A stretch of DNA of 64,000 bases from Vibrio bathopelagicus. Its GTDB lineage: Bacteria > Pseudomonadota > Gammaproteobacteria > Enterobacterales > Vibrionaceae. Positions within the stretch are counted from its first letter, which is position 1. Every line of letters starts with the position of its first letter. Of the stretch, positions 51,401 to 57,244 are shown piece after piece. The DNA lies in assembly GCF_014879975.1 (NCBI RefSeq), contig NZ_CP062500.1, forward strand, positions 1,612,001 to 1,676,000. Direction: 5' to 3'. The position numbers were made by a program, and so were the translations under genes. The notes beneath the pieces are model-generated. The model saw nothing but the letters and a program-made list of their open reading frames with translations, did not search any database and was not told the origin of the DNA.

Positions 51401-53555
51401 GGCTTGGGATTCAGTTACGGGTCAAAGCACTATTACGAACGAGTCTAGATTGTCGATTATGCAAGACGCAGCTAAACAGTTGTTAGCTGAGTATCAAAGC
51501 TTAGGTATTACACAAGTCCAAATCGTTACCTTCTCAAGTAGTTCAGATGCTCAGAACGGAGCAAGTGGCAGTAGCTGGATGTCTGTTTCTGAGGCCATTG
51601 ACGTTATCGATAATTTGGCTGCAGGCGGGGGCACTTATTACGACACTGCACTAGATGCTGCGATGGATCATTGGGACGACTCGGGCAAGGTCGATGGTAA
51701 TCCTTCTAATATCACGTATTTCTTGTCGGATGGCTCTCCGAATTCAGGGGGAACTTTGAGTGCTTCAGAGAAAACTGAGTGGGAAGATTTTGTTGATGCT
51801 AAGGATATCACTGCGCTTGCTTACGGTATGGGGGAGGCGGTTCCAATCTCTTACCTAGAAGATATTGCTTATAACGGGGCCACGGACAGTGAAATTGGTG
51901 CGGTAGTTGTTCCTGATATTACTCAGTTACCTCCTGTTATTCTTCAGTCGGTTATCGACCCTATTTCCGGTGAGGTTGTGAACGATGGAAGTAACGGATC
52001 TATCGGTGGGTTTGGTGCTGATGGTGGATACGTATCTGAAGTGAACTACGGTGGAGTATCAGTTTCCTATGATGGTAGTACGGTCTCTGTATCAGGCATC
52101 GAATCAGGAGTTAGCACAGCAATTGATGGCAGTGAGATATCTATCTTTATCGATAATAGTCATACTTTAGTATTGAATATGGCTTCGGGATCTTATCAGT
52201 TCTTTGCTGCCGTTGTTGAGAGTGACATTTCTTTAGGCTTTAACTATGAACTGTCAGATTGGGATCACGATACCAGTGGCAGCACCTTAACTTTCAATAT
52301 TAGTGCACCAATTCTTGACGCGAATAATGATTCTGTAACGACAGAAGAGTTTATTCCAATCTTGGTTGATGTTCTCGCCAACGACTATAATCCGCATGCG
52401 CTTACGTCAGAGCTAACTTTGTCAGATGTTAGTTTAGTGAATCCTTCTCAAGGAACGGTGTCCATTGTTGATGGTAAGGTATTATTTATCCCTGACGCTT
52501 CCCTTAACAATGGTGATGTAGTTCAAGTGAGTTATACCGCGGTTGATGTCAATGGGAATAGTGATACTGCAATAGTAGAAATCACAATTGCAGACAATTC
52601 TGGTAACGTTATTTCAGTAGAGGGTGATAACAACGATGCTGTCTATATGTCTGGAGTTACTCCCTCTATATCGGTTCAATCTGGATCAACCGTTACCGTG
52701 AATGGTATGTCTTATGGGTTTGGAGTATGGACATTCCCAGCGGCTGCTATGTTAGCTGATGCTATTGTAACGTATGGCGGGAATGATCACGTTGAAGCAG
52801 GGGTTGGTAACGACGTGATTTGGTTGGGTGATAGTGGAAGCAATGATACTTTTGTTCAGAGTACTGCAACTGCGTTTGTTGAAGGTAGTATCGGTTATGT
52901 TTATCAAGGAGCATCAGAAGATGGTGATTTGAAATCACCTTACTCGGCACCAAACTGGGCTGATGTAGCTCAAGGCGCTAGTGGGGATGATTTCATATTT
53001 GGTGAGTCAGGAATTGACCTGATTTCAGGTGGTTCTGGTAATGACTACTTGGATGGTGGATCTGACAATGACTATATCCGAGCTGGTAGTGGCAATGATA
53101 TTGTTATTGGTGGGTCAGGAGACGACCATCTAAGAGGAGAGGTTGGTGATGATATCCTGATTGGCGGTCTTGGTAACGATATTCTTACGGGTGATGAAGG
53201 CGATGACCTGTTCCAATGGGTTGACCAGCCTTTCCAAGGTGATGTTGATACTATTACTGATTTTGCTTTAGGTGAAGACCACCTAGATATTTCACAATTA
53301 CTGCCTACTGAGAATACAATGTCAGATCTACTTGAGCATATCACTATTGAGAAAGTCGATAATGGTGGCGGAGATAAAGATTTGGTCATAACAATTTCTG
53401 AAGGTGCGAGTAATAGCGGCCAGACACAAACTATCGTGCTTGATAACACCGGCAATCAGTTTGATTCGGTGAATGCTCAAGGTGATGGAAGCGTAATAAG
53501 CAGTGACTTAAGCAACTTAGTTAATCAGTTGTTCGTCAACCTACCAGACCAATAA
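33474..53555 (+). CDS. Giant RTX adhesin, LapA/MpAFP type, with 42 tandem repeats
   Basis: This single 6,693-residue surface adhesin starts at ATG 33474, with AGGGG five bases upstream; an ATG at 33456 is less likely. Order: a retention module (1-93); TAAG at 94-97, the LapG-type cleavage motif; a linker; two cadherin-like repeats of about 95 residues (about 163-345, each with NWTYTPNENYNG); one divergent repeat (about 349-450); 42 identical 120-residue cadherin-like units (448-5487); beta-rich domains (5490-5960); a von Willebrand A domain with DVSGS (5971-5975); another Ig-like domain; RTX nonapeptides (about 6500-6580, GGSGNDYLDGG); and a C-terminal type I secretion signal. Each unit has 22 Asp/Glu, one Lys and no Arg, fitting calcium binding. 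Surface retention is probably controlled by cyclic di-GMP through LapD/LapG encoded elsewhere. A bidirectional terminator follows. Confidence 0.95.
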   Translation: MDMTTLNLGGALALGQRIVISVDGTIKVLEEGEPLQIGDVVLESQNEPNAPQVSAKRFSPDDGGEVELDQDIADIFAALEEGQDPTELGEEFATAAGQNGSSLGTSGTIERDGEETIPNTEFVTTGFESLGLSRTQSLSLLDAYRSLIEPAVAQPNTNPLFVDSNSDAIGDTISFITDEDTPVSGTLSASDEDGDSLSFVKATDPSNGTVVVDESGNWTYTPNENYNGNDSFTVEVSDGQGGTDTITVNIGVTPINDLPVGEDVSVTTDEDTPVSGSLNATDTDNDQLTFSKGTEPSNGSVVVDENGNWTYTPNENYNGSDSFTVVVDDGQGGTDTITVDVGVTPVNDQSSFDAQTVTYAENQVAGAVVGTLSGSDLDGVTKYEFKHSDGTLSITSEDGFYSVDEAGNISITAAGVAAEVNDFEQGTNSGDYQIVLIDNLRNVSEATVTLNETNVNDSATEFTEESDTFEYAEGTAAGETLGTVTATDADGSNISYSIAADDNVYAADDAAKANPFYTVDANGNVSLTAAGAAAFTNDYELDSNSHQITVTATGTDGSGADTVDTIVVTLNETNVNDSATEFTEESDTFEYAEGTAAGETLGTVTATDADGSNISYSIAADDNVYAADDAAKANPFYTVDANGNVSLTAAGAAAFTNDYELDSNSHQITVTATGTDGSGADTVDTIVVTLNETNVNDSATEFTEESDTFEYAEGTAAGETLGTVTATDADGSNISYSIAADDNVYAADDAAKANPFYTVDANGNVSLTAAGAAAFTNDYELDSNSHQITVTATGTDGSGADTVDTIVVTLNETNVNDSATEFTEESDTFEYAEGTAAGETLGTVTATDADGSNISYSIAADDNVYAADDAAKANPFYTVDANGNVSLTAAGAAAFTNDYELDSNSHQITVTATGTDGSGADTVDTIVVTLNETNVNDSATEFTEESDTFEYAEGTAAGETLGTVTATDADGSNISYSIAADDNVYAADDAAKANPFYTVDANGNVSLTAAGAAAFTNDYELDSNSHQITVTATGTDGSGADTVDTIVVTLNETNVNDSATEFTEESDTFEYAEGTAAGETLGTVTATDADGSNISYSIAADDNVYAADDAAKANPFYTVDANGNVSLTAAGAAAFTNDYELDSNSHQITVTATGTDGSGADTVDTIVVTLNETNVNDSATEFTEESDTFEYAEGTAAGETLGTVTATDADGSNISYSIAADDNVYAADDAAKANPFYTVDANGNVSLTAAGAAAFTNDYELDSNSHQITVTATGTDGSGADTVDTIVVTLNETNVNDSATEFTEESDTFEYAEGTAAGETLGTVTATDADGSNISYSIAADDNVYAADDAAKANPFYTVDANGNVSLTAAGAAAFTNDYELDSNSHQITVTATGTDGSGADTVDTIVVTLNETNVNDSATEFTEESDTFEYAEGTAAGETLGTVTATDADGSNISYSIAADDNVYAADDAAKANPFYTVDANGNVSLTAAGAAAFTNDYELDSNSHQITVTATGTDGSGADTVDTIVVTLNETNVNDSATEFTEESDTFEYAEGTAAGETLGTVTATDADGSNISYSIAADDNVYAADDAAKANPFYTVDANGNVSLTAAGAAAFTNDYELDSNSHQITVTATGTDGSGADTVDTIVVTLNETNVNDSATEFTEESDTFEYAEGTAAGETLGTVTATDADGSNISYSIAADDNVYAADDAAKANPFYTVDANGNVSLTAAGAAAFTNDYELDSNSHQITVTATGTDGSGADTVDTIVVTLNETNVNDSATEFTEESDTFEYAEGTAAGETLGTVTATDADGSNISYSIAADDNVYAADDAAKANPFYTVDANGNVSLTAAGAAAFTNDYELDSNSHQITVTATGTDGSGADTVDTIVVTLNETNVNDSATEFTEESDTFEYAEGTAAGETLGTVTATDADGSNISYSIAADDNVYAADDAAKANPFYTVDANGNVSLTAAGAAAFTNDYELDSNSHQITVTATGTDGSGADTVDTIVVTLNETNVNDSATEFTEESDTFEYAEGTAAGETLGTVTATDADGSNISYSIAADDNVYAADDAAKANPFYTVDANGNVSLTAAGAAAFTNDYELDSNSHQITVTATGTDGSGADTVDTIVVTLNETNVNDSATEFTEESDTFEYAEGTAAGETLGTVTATDADGSNISYSIAADDNVYAADDAAKANPFYTVDANGNVSLTAAGAAAFTNDYELDSNSHQITVTATGTDGSGADTVDTIVVTLNETNVNDSATEFTEESDTFEYAEGTAAGETLGTVTATDADGSNISYSIAADDNVYAADDAAKANPFYTVDANGNVSLTAAGAAAFTNDYELDSNSHQITVTATGTDGSGADTVDTIVVTLNETNVNDSATEFTEESDTFEYAEGTAAGETLGTVTATDADGSNISYSIAADDNVYAADDAAKANPFYTVDANGNVSLTAAGAAAFTNDYELDSNSHQITVTATGTDGSGADTVDTIVVTLNETNVNDSATEFTEESDTFEYAEGTAAGETLGTVTATDADGSNISYSIAADDNVYAADDAAKANPFYTVDANGNVSLTAAGAAAFTNDYELDSNSHQITVTATGTDGSGADTVDTIVVTLNETNVNDSATEFTEESDTFEYAEGTAAGETLGTVTATDADGSNISYSIAADDNVYAADDAAKANPFYTVDANGNVSLTAAGAAAFTNDYELDSNSHQITVTATGTDGSGADTVDTIVVTLNETNVNDSATEFTEESDTFEYAEGTAAGETLGTVTATDADGSNISYSIAADDNVYAADDAAKANPFYTVDANGNVSLTAAGAAAFTNDYELDSNSHQITVTATGTDGSGADTVDTIVVTLNETNVNDSATEFTEESDTFEYAEGTAAGETLGTVTATDADGSNISYSIAADDNVYAADDAAKANPFYTVDANGNVSLTAAGAAAFTNDYELDSNSHQITVTATGTDGSGADTVDTIVVTLNETNVNDSATEFTEESDTFEYAEGTAAGETLGTVTATDADGSNISYSIAADDNVYAADDAAKANPFYTVDANGNVSLTAAGAAAFTNDYELDSNSHQITVTATGTDGSGADTVDTIVVTLNETNVNDSATEFTEESDTFEYAEGTAAGETLGTVTATDADGSNISYSIAADDNVYAADDAAKANPFYTVDANGNVSLTAAGAAAFTNDYELDSNSHQITVTATGTDGSGADTVDTIVVTLNETNVNDSATEFTEESDTFEYAEGTAAGETLGTVTATDADGSNISYSIAADDNVYAADDAAKANPFYTVDANGNVSLTAAGAAAFTNDYELDSNSHQITVTATGTDGSGADTVDTIVVTLNETNVNDSATEFTEESDTFEYAEGTAAGETLGTVTATDADGSNISYSIAADDNVYAADDAAKANPFYTVDANGNVSLTAAGAAAFTNDYELDSNSHQITVTATGTDGSGADTVDTIVVTLNETNVNDSATEFTEESDTFEYAEGTAAGETLGTVTATDADGSNISYSIAADDNVYAADDAAKANPFYTVDANGNVSLTAAGAAAFTNDYELDSNSHQITVTATGTDGSGADTVDTIVVTLNETNVNDSATEFTEESDTFEYAEGTAAGETLGTVTATDADGSNISYSIAADDNVYAADDAAKANPFYTVDANGNVSLTAAGAAAFTNDYELDSNSHQITVTATGTDGSGADTVDTIVVTLNETNVNDSATEFTEESDTFEYAEGTAAGETLGTVTATDADGSNISYSIAADDNVYAADDAAKANPFYTVDANGNVSLTAAGAAAFTNDYELDSNSHQITVTATGTDGSGADTVDTIVVTLNETNVNDSATEFTEESDTFEYAEGTAAGETLGTVTATDADGSNISYSIAADDNVYAADDAAKANPFYTVDANGNVSLTAAGAAAFTNDYELDSNSHQITVTATGTDGSGADTVDTIVVTLNETNVNDSATEFTEESDTFEYAEGTAAGETLGTVTATDADGSNISYSIAADDNVYAADDAAKANPFYTVDANGNVSLTAAGAAAFTNDYELDSNSHQITVTATGTDGSGADTVDTIVVTLNETNVNDSATEFTEESDTFEYAEGTAAGETLGTVTATDADGSNISYSIAADDNVYAADDAAKANPFYTVDANGNVSLTAAGAAAFTNDYELDSNSHQITVTATGTDGSGADTVDTIVVTLNETNVNDSATEFTEESDTFEYAEGTAAGETLGTVTATDADGSNISYSIAADDNVYAADDAAKANPFYTVDANGNVSLTAAGAAAFTNDYELDSNSHQITVTATGTDGSGADTVDTIVVTLNETNVNDSATEFTEESDTFEYAEGTAAGETLGTVTATDADGSNISYSIAADDNVYAADDAAKANPFYTVDANGNVSLTAAGAAAFTNDYELDSNSHQITVTATGTDGSGADTVDTIVVTLNETNVNDSATEFTEESDTFEYAEGTAAGETLGTVTATDADGSNISYSIAADDNVYAADDAAKANPFYTVDANGNVSLTAAGAAAFTNDYELDSNSHQITVTATGTDGSGADTVDTIVVTLNETNVNDSATEFTEESDTFEYAEGTAAGETLGTVTATDADGSNISYSIAADDNVYAADDAAKANPFYTVDANGNVSLTAAGAAAFTNDYELDSNSHQITVTATGTDGSGADTVDTIVVTLNETNVNDSATEFTEESDTFEYAEGTAAGETLGTVTATDADGSNISYSIAADDNVYAADDAAKANPFYTVDANGNVSLTAAGAAAFTNDYELDSNSHQITVTATGTDGSGADTVDTIVVTLNETNVNDSATEFTEESDTFEYAEGTAAGETLGTVTATDADGSNISYSIAADDNVYAADDAAKANPFYTVDANGNVSLTAAGAAAFTNDYELDSNSHQITVTATGTDGSGADTVDTIVVTLNETNVNDSATEFTEESDTFEYAEGTAAGETLGTVTATDADGSNISYSIAADDNVYAADDAAKANPFYTVDANGNVSLTAAGAAAFTNDYELDSNSHQITVTATGTDGSGADTVDTIVVTLNETNVNDSATEFTEESDTFEYAEGTAAGETLGTVTATDADGSNISYSIAADDNVYAADDAAKANPFYTVDANGNVSLTAAGAAAFTNDYELDSNSHQITVTATGTDGSGADTVDTIVVTLNETNVNDSATEFTEESDTFEYAEGTAAGETLGTVTATDADGSNISYSIAADDNVYAADDAAKANPFYTVDANGNVSLTAAGAAAFTNDYELDSNSHQITVTATGTDGSGADTVDTIVVTLNETNVNDSATEFTEESDTFEYAEGTAAGETLGTVTATDADGSNISYSIAADDNVYAADDAAKANPFYTVDANGNVSLTAAGAAAFTNDYELDSNSHQITVTATGTDGSGADTVDTIVVTLNETNVNDSATEFTEESDTFEYAEGTAAGETLGTVTATDADGSNISYSIAADDNVYAADDAAKANPFYTVDANGNVSLTAAGAAAFTNDYELDSNSHQITVTATGTDGSGADTVDTIVVTLNETNVNEAPEAEDFTEITENSVTTVDFAPHTSDEEDDAAGIETSVIVESDPIWGTLYEVADDGTKTEVVIGQEYGDADNFEYVVDSNVAEQLSFSAADLASSIDTSTGSTSISYFNDMITISAGTYTGNSPVGSDVVANPGVYLNYDGAGSEDGFGVSTSKSGSSELDVTSKEFISVDFANSGAEILSADLSFGSAYGNYNANSSADGEINVVALDALGNVVGTFNFNTENGSNSGDEYTLSIDSDGHAVVNVSIPDGNGGFIPFTELRVFMTQDGSANPNRNSNLTFQGVDVVDAKVTETIDYKVEDSTDLESDPAQVTIVTDSIVTPSPVVTDISRDFSEDTGTAQTVTGNIDVLYADAIILQTPSENYTSGGQDITWSSSNGGQTLIGSANGSAIITAVIDDAGNYSVIFDGPIDHLDGNTTLDEMTVDIGVVATNDVGTETGSISLVIDDDVPLAQAIINDLQPSAKAGANVQLILDVSGSMAWDSVTGQSTITNESRLSIMQDAAKQLLAEYQSLGITQVQIVTFSSSSDAQNGASGSSWMSVSEAIDVIDNLAAGGGTYYDTALDAAMDHWDDSGKVDGNPSNITYFLSDGSPNSGGTLSASEKTEWEDFVDAKDITALAYGMGEAVPISYLEDIAYNGATDSEIGAVVVPDITQLPPVILQSVIDPISGEVVNDGSNGSIGGFGADGGYVSEVNYGGVSVSYDGSTVSVSGIESGVSTAIDGSEISIFIDNSHTLVLNMASGSYQFFAAVVESDISLGFNYELSDWDHDTSGSTLTFNISAPILDANNDSVTTEEFIPILVDVLANDYNPHALTSELTLSDVSLVNPSQGTVSIVDGKVLFIPDASLNNGDVVQVSYTAVDVNGNSDTAIVEITIADNSGNVISVEGDNNDAVYMSGVTPSISVQSGSTVTVNGMSYGFGVWTFPAAAMLADAIVTYGGNDHVEAGVGNDVIWLGDSGSNDTFVQSTATAFVEGSIGYVYQGASEDGDLKSPYSAPNWADVAQGASGDDFIFGESGIDLISGGSGNDYLDGGSDNDYIRAGSGNDIVIGGSGDDHLRGEVGDDILIGGLGNDILTGDEGDDLFQWVDQPFQGDVDTITDFALGEDHLDISQLLPTENTMSDLLEHITIEKVDNGGGDKDLVITISEGASNSGQTQTIVLDNTGNQFDSVNAQGDGSVISSDLSNLVNQLFVNLPDQ
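34815..49934 (+). repeat. 42 x 360-bp tandem repeat inside the adhesin gene
   Basis: The sequence repeats with an exact 360-base period from 34815 to 49934 (15,120 bp, 42 copies), and the first 28 bases of a 43rd copy follow to 49962. Every copy I compared is identical at the nucleotide level. One unit has 216 G+C of 360 (60%), clearly above the flanking adhesin DNA. Each unit encodes one 120-residue cadherin-like domain ending in LNETNVND. Such identity implies recent amplification or ongoing gene conversion. Copy number probably varies between isolates. Confidence 0.95.
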
Positions 53556-53556
53556 C

Positions 53557-53582
53557 AAAAAAGGGCCGAAAGGCCCTTTTTT
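53557..53582. terminator. Bidirectional terminator between the adhesin and rlmI
   Basis: AAAAAAGGGCC, loop GAAA and GGCCCTTTTTT form a perfect stem with A and T runs. It begins one base after the adhesin stop and serves the convergent rlmI as well. Confidence 0.93.
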
Positions 53583-53614
53583 AATACGTCTAATTAGCTA
53601 TAAAAGTCTATAAG

Positions 53615-54808
53615 CTAAAGCACCTTACAAGCAAAACCTTTCAGGTAGAAACCTTCTGGGTAAGCGGTATCGATCAAGTGATCGGCAGCTTGCTCGAAGC
53701 GTTCAACAAATTTTACTGTTCTGCCTGCATCTAGAGCGGCGTCAGCGATGATTTTTTGGAATAAGTCAGCACCCATCAAACCTGAGCAAGAGTAGGTGAG
53801 TAGTGTTCCACCTGGCTTAAGGATTTGCATCGCTAGCATGTTAACGTCTTTATAGCCGTTCGCACCTGATGTTAGGTTGTTCTTGCTTGAAACAAACTTT
53901 GGTGGATCCATGATCACAACATCAAACTTAGTGCCTTGATCTCGGTATTCACGAAGTAGTTTGAATACGTCTGCATTTAGGAATACAGCACGCTTTTTCG
54001 AGATGTCGAACTCATTCAGTTCAGCGTTGAACTTAGCTGTATCAAGTGCCAGCTGAGATACATCTGCGTTGATTACACGTTTAGCATCACCTTTAAGGGC
54101 ATACAGACCAAAACCGCCAGTGTATGAGAAACAGTTAAGAACATCTTTGCCTTTAACATACTTCATTGATTCTTTACGGCTATCACGTTGATCCATGTAG
54201 AAGCCTGTTTTATGGCCTTCCATGATGTTCACGCTGATCTTCACACCGTTTTCTTCAATGATCACTGACTTAGGTGGTTCTTCCCCATGCAGTACACCGA
54301 CAGTTTGCTCTAAGCCTTCTTTTTTACGAACTGCTACGTCAGAGCGTTCGTAAATATTGCAATTAGGGAAGCACTCAACTAGGGCTTCAACAATAATGCT
54401 CTTGTTGAACTCAGCGCCAGCACTTAGAAGTTGGCAAACTAAGAAGTCTTGGTACTTGTCGATAGTAATACCCGGCAGGCCGTCAGATTCTGCAGCCGTT
54501 AAGCGGTATCCGGTCAAACCATCGCGTTCGATAATATCTTCACGTAATGATTGTGCGTCTTTAAATCTTTTGATGAAAAACGCTTTATTGATTTCTTCTT
54601 TTTCAAATGTCCAAACACGAGCTCGAATTTGAGAAGCAGGAGAGTAAGCTGCTTTTGCAAGCCACTGACCATTTTGAGCATATACATCTACAGTTTCACC
54701 TTGTTGTGGCTCGCCTTCAACTTTATCGATGCCGCGTGAAAATACCCATGGGTGTTTACGGCGTAACGATTTGTCTCGGGCTTTGGCTAGATGAATAGAA
54801 GGAGTCAT
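53615..54808 (-). CDS. rlmI: 23S rRNA (cytosine-1962-C5) methyltransferase RlmI
   Basis: This 397-residue protein matches RlmI, which methylates C1962 of 23S rRNA using S-adenosylmethionine. The N-terminal PUA domain opens with [18 protein letters not shown], and the block [16 protein letters not shown] is nearly the E. coli sequence. The Rossmann methyltransferase domain shows [16 protein letters not shown] and the catalytic VVIMDPPKF. The near C-terminal TYSCSGLM contains the second conserved Cys. It is followed by the bidirectional terminator at 53557. In E. coli rlmI also lies beside yccX, tusE and yccA. Confidence 0.95.
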   Translation of the reverse strand: MTPSIHLAKARDKSLRRKHPWVFSRGIDKVEGEPQQGETVDVYAQNGQWLAKAAYSPASQIRARVWTFEKEEINKAFFIKRFKDAQSLREDIIERDGLTGYRLTAAESDGLPGITIDKYQDFLVCQLLSAGAEFNKSIIVEALVECFPNCNIYERSDVAVRKKEGLEQTVGVLHGEEPPKSVIIEENGVKISVNIMEGHKTGFYMDQRDSRKESMKYVKGKDVLNCFSYTGGFGLYALKGDAKRVINADVSQLALDTAKFNAELNEFDISKKRAVFLNADVFKLLREYRDQGTKFDVVIMDPPKFVSSKNNLTSGANGYKDVNMLAMQILKPGGTLLTYSCSGLMGADLFQKIIADAALDAGRTVKFVERFEQAADHLIDTAYPEGFYLKGFACKVL

Positions 54809-54932
54809 GATTTACTCTGTTGGTTGAAATTTGAAGGAGACGTATTGTCGGGGAAGTGAAATCGAAAAGCAAATAAGAAAGGGCTGCAGAAGCAGCCCAA
54901 GTATCGATATTTTAATGTTCAGATCTTAATGC

Positions 54933-56336
54933 TTAAGCTTTCAGGCCTGTTAGTAAGCCTTCCATGGTGTCGCTCTGCTTGCGCAGCTGATCGACATTGG
55001 AATTACTCTTATTTATCATTTCACAAATACTGTCTGATTGATGACGAATTTCTGCAACGCTCTGTGCAATATTATCAGCAACCACACCTTGCTCTTCAGA
55101 GGCGGTCGCGATTTGGGTACTGCTGTCAGATATGGATTGATTCTTCTCTGCTAACGAACCGATCTCAACGTTCACTTCCGACATCAACGTTTGACCTTCA
55201 TTCGCGTTGTTAACAGTCACTTCCATCAGTTTGGTAAGCGATTGGCTGTTACGTTGTAATGATTCAATCATGCTTTGAATTTCAACAGTAGCTTGTTGCG
55301 TGCGTCCCGCAAGAGCGCGTACCTCATCAGCAACAACAGCAAAACCACGACCTTGTTCACCAGCTCGAGCAGCTTCGATAGCTGCGTTGAGTGCTAATAG
55401 GTTGGTCTGCTCTGAAATACCATTAATGGTCGCCACCACTTCATCGATTTGTGCAGCGTTGGCATCAAGCTCTTCCACCGCTTGTGAAGCTGATTGGATC
55501 TCTTGAGATAAGTTAGAGATAGACTCTAGAGTATTAGAAACCTTCAATTGTCCGCTTTGCGCTACACCACGAGCGTCCATTGTTTGAGAGCTAGACTCAT
55601 GAGCAAGCGTTGCGACTTCACGGATCGTCGCTGCCATTTGTTCCGTTGCACTTGCCAAGCTATTCAGGTGTTCTTGTTGATTACCTGAGATGTCTGAGCT
55701 TTGTTGTGTCGATTGATTTAAGTCAGAACTGATTTGCTGCATGAGTGCGACAGACTCTTGAATCGATAACACCATGTTTTGTTCACGTTCTGCTACTTTA
55801 TCAATAGTAATTGCGATTTCACTGAATTCATCACGAACGAGGAAATAGTTCATACGACATGTGAGATCACCATTCGCTAACGTGCTTAATGCTTTGTTCA
55901 TAGAGAACATAGCACCGCCAATGAACGTCATGATGTAATAAACGCCCAGCGCGATCAGAGATAGAGTAACGGCAATGATTGAAACTTGAGTCGCTGAGAG
56001 CGCTGACCAAAGGTTTTGATCGTGGTTGGCGATTAAGCTGAATGCACCGTTCATGACCGAAACTGAGCCAACACCATAACCTAAGGAGATAGTGTCTGAA
56101 TTACTAACAAGTTGAGCGACTTGATCCTTAGTGAGTTGGCCTGCTTCGATAAGCCCTTTCATCAAGAGCATTTCTTCTTGATAAAGGTGAGCCAGTAAAG
56201 AGTCCGCAGCACTATCTAAAACAAGCGTTAAAATAACCAGGGCGAGAAGAGGTAATAAGAAGAGTAGATAGAACTTTTCTTGGATTTTTAGGTGAATGAG
56301 ATATTTGTCAATCCAACGAAATGGGATTTCTTTCAT
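54933..56336 (-). CDS. Methyl-accepting chemotaxis protein
   Basis: This 467-residue receptor has two membrane segments (about residues 22-42 and 118-140) around a short periplasmic part of about 75 residues, too small for a Cache or standard four-helix sensor. A HAMP-like linker and a full cytoplasmic signalling domain follow. The conserved hairpin tip (about 310-345) reads [20 protein letters not shown], followed by [15 protein letters not shown]. There is no C-terminal NWETF-type CheR-docking pentapeptide. The ligand is unknown. It sits between rlmI and yccX, which are adjacent in E. coli, so it looks like an insertion into a conserved block. Confidence 0.93.
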   Translation of the reverse strand: MKEIPFRWIDKYLIHLKIQEKFYLLFLLPLLALVILTLVLDSAADSLLAHLYQEEMLLMKGLIEAGQLTKDQVAQLVSNSDTISLGYGVGSVSVMNGAFSLIANHDQNLWSALSATQVSIIAVTLSLIALGVYYIMTFIGGAMFSMNKALSTLANGDLTCRMNYFLVRDEFSEIAITIDKVAEREQNMVLSIQESVALMQQISSDLNQSTQQSSDISGNQQEHLNSLASATEQMAATIREVATLAHESSSQTMDARGVAQSGQLKVSNTLESISNLSQEIQSASQAVEELDANAAQIDEVVATINGISEQTNLLALNAAIEAARAGEQGRGFAVVADEVRALAGRTQQATVEIQSMIESLQRNSQSLTKLMEVTVNNANEGQTLMSEVNVEIGSLAEKNQSISDSSTQIATASEEQGVVADNIAQSVAEIRHQSDSICEMINKSNSNVDQLRKQSDTMEGLLTGLKA

Positions 56337-56424
56337 AATCGTTATACTCGAAGTAATGCCACCGCCAAACGGTGAATGAATAGAGTCTCAACTATATCAT
56401 TCATATAATTTATGAGGCAACGTT

Positions 56425-56712
56425 ATGAAAAATTCACAATGTATATTTGTCGTATCAGGCCGAGTTCAATGTGTTGGATTTCGTTATCACACAAGCAGGC
56501 AAGCACAAGCCTTGTTGATTTCGGGCTATGCAAAAAATTTAAACGATGGTCGTGTTGAAGTATTAGCGGTTGGGGATTTGGAGCAGATAGAGAAGTTATA
56601 TGCTTGGTTACAATTAGGGCCGTCTAGTGCCACAGTAGACCAGGTTGTTAAGCATCGAATTAGTGAGGCGGATAAGCGGACTATTTCTGTTGGAGAGTTT
56701 AAAATACTGTAG
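56425..56712 (+). CDS. acyP: Acylphosphatase
   Basis: This 95-residue protein is an acylphosphatase (YccX type), which hydrolyses acyl phosphates such as carbamoyl or acetyl phosphate. The phosphate-binding loop VSGRVQCVGFR carries the catalytic Arg at residue 20, and GYAKNLNDGRVEV places the catalytic Asn at residue 38. A Cys replaces the usual first Gly of the loop (VQCVGFR for VQGVGFR). GAGG lies upstream of the ATG. The gene is convergent with tusE, as in E. coli, with a hairpin between them. Confidence 0.93.
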   Translation: MKNSQCIFVVSGRVQCVGFRYHTSRQAQALLISGYAKNLNDGRVEVLAVGDLEQIEKLYAWLQLGPSSATVDQVVKHRISEADKRTISVGEFKIL

Positions 56713-56731
56713 CGCTATTGCTACAGTATTT
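56702..56731. terminator. Hairpin terminator between acyP and tusE
   Basis: ATACTGTAGC (56704-56713) and GCTACAGTAT (56720-56729) form a 10-bp stem with a 6-base loop, extended by A-T pairs. It overlaps the acyP stop codon. The T-runs are short, so efficiency is uncertain. Confidence 0.6.
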
Positions 56732-56759
56732 ACAGGTAGCTCTTGTTAGTGGAGATAGT

Positions 56760-57089
56760 TTATAAACATTTCGCTGGCTTAGGTAAACCCGCTAACTTTG
56801 TTGCTTGTTTAGCTGGGCCTTTCTTGAATAATTTAAACAGGTATTTACTGTTACCTTTTTCAGGGCCGTGGGCTTTTTCCATTGCTTTAACGAGCATGCG
56901 AACGGCTGGAGAGGTCTTGAATTCTTCGTAAAAGCTTCTTACAAAATGTACGACTTCTAAGTGTGCATCAGTCAGTTCAATCGCTTCGTCTTGAGCCAGA
57001 ATTTCAATCATACCTTCTTCCCATTGTGTGTAGTCCAATAGGTAGCCTTGAGCGTCGGTTTCAATTTGTTTGCCGTTGTATTCAAACAT
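56760..57089 (-). CDS. tusE: Sulfur-relay protein TusE (DsrC family)
   Basis: This 109-residue DsrC-family protein is TusE, which accepts sulphur from TusBCD and passes it to MnmA for 2-thiolation of tRNA wobble uridine. The conserved stretch [14 protein letters not shown] and [17 protein letters not shown] are diagnostic. The catalytic Cys is the penultimate residue (Cys108, KPAKCL). The second Cys typical of dissimilatory DsrC is absent, supporting TusE. It lies between acyP and yccA, in the same order as in E. coli. Confidence 0.94.
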   Translation of the reverse strand: MFEYNGKQIETDAQGYLLDYTQWEEGMIEILAQDEAIELTDAHLEVVHFVRSFYEEFKTSPAVRMLVKAMEKAHGPEKGNSKYLFKLFKKGPAKQATKLAGLPKPAKCL

Positions 57090-57194
57090 GTTTAGTCCAG
57101 AATCAGTTTAACTCAGTAAATAGGGTACATGACCACGTTTACCTTTCTCAAGAAATATTGTCGTTATCTCTAGGAATATTGCTTCTATAGATAC

Positions 57195-57224
57195 AAAAAA
57201 GCCCAAGAGATAGGCTCTTGGGCT
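57195..57224 (-). terminator. Intrinsic terminator after yccA
   Basis: AGCCCAAGAG and CTCTTGGGCT form a perfect 10-bp stem with an ATAGG loop. On the minus strand it is followed by six T, 20 bases past the yccA stop. Confidence 0.9.
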
Positions 57225-57244
57225 CAATTTTTAACGAACTATGA

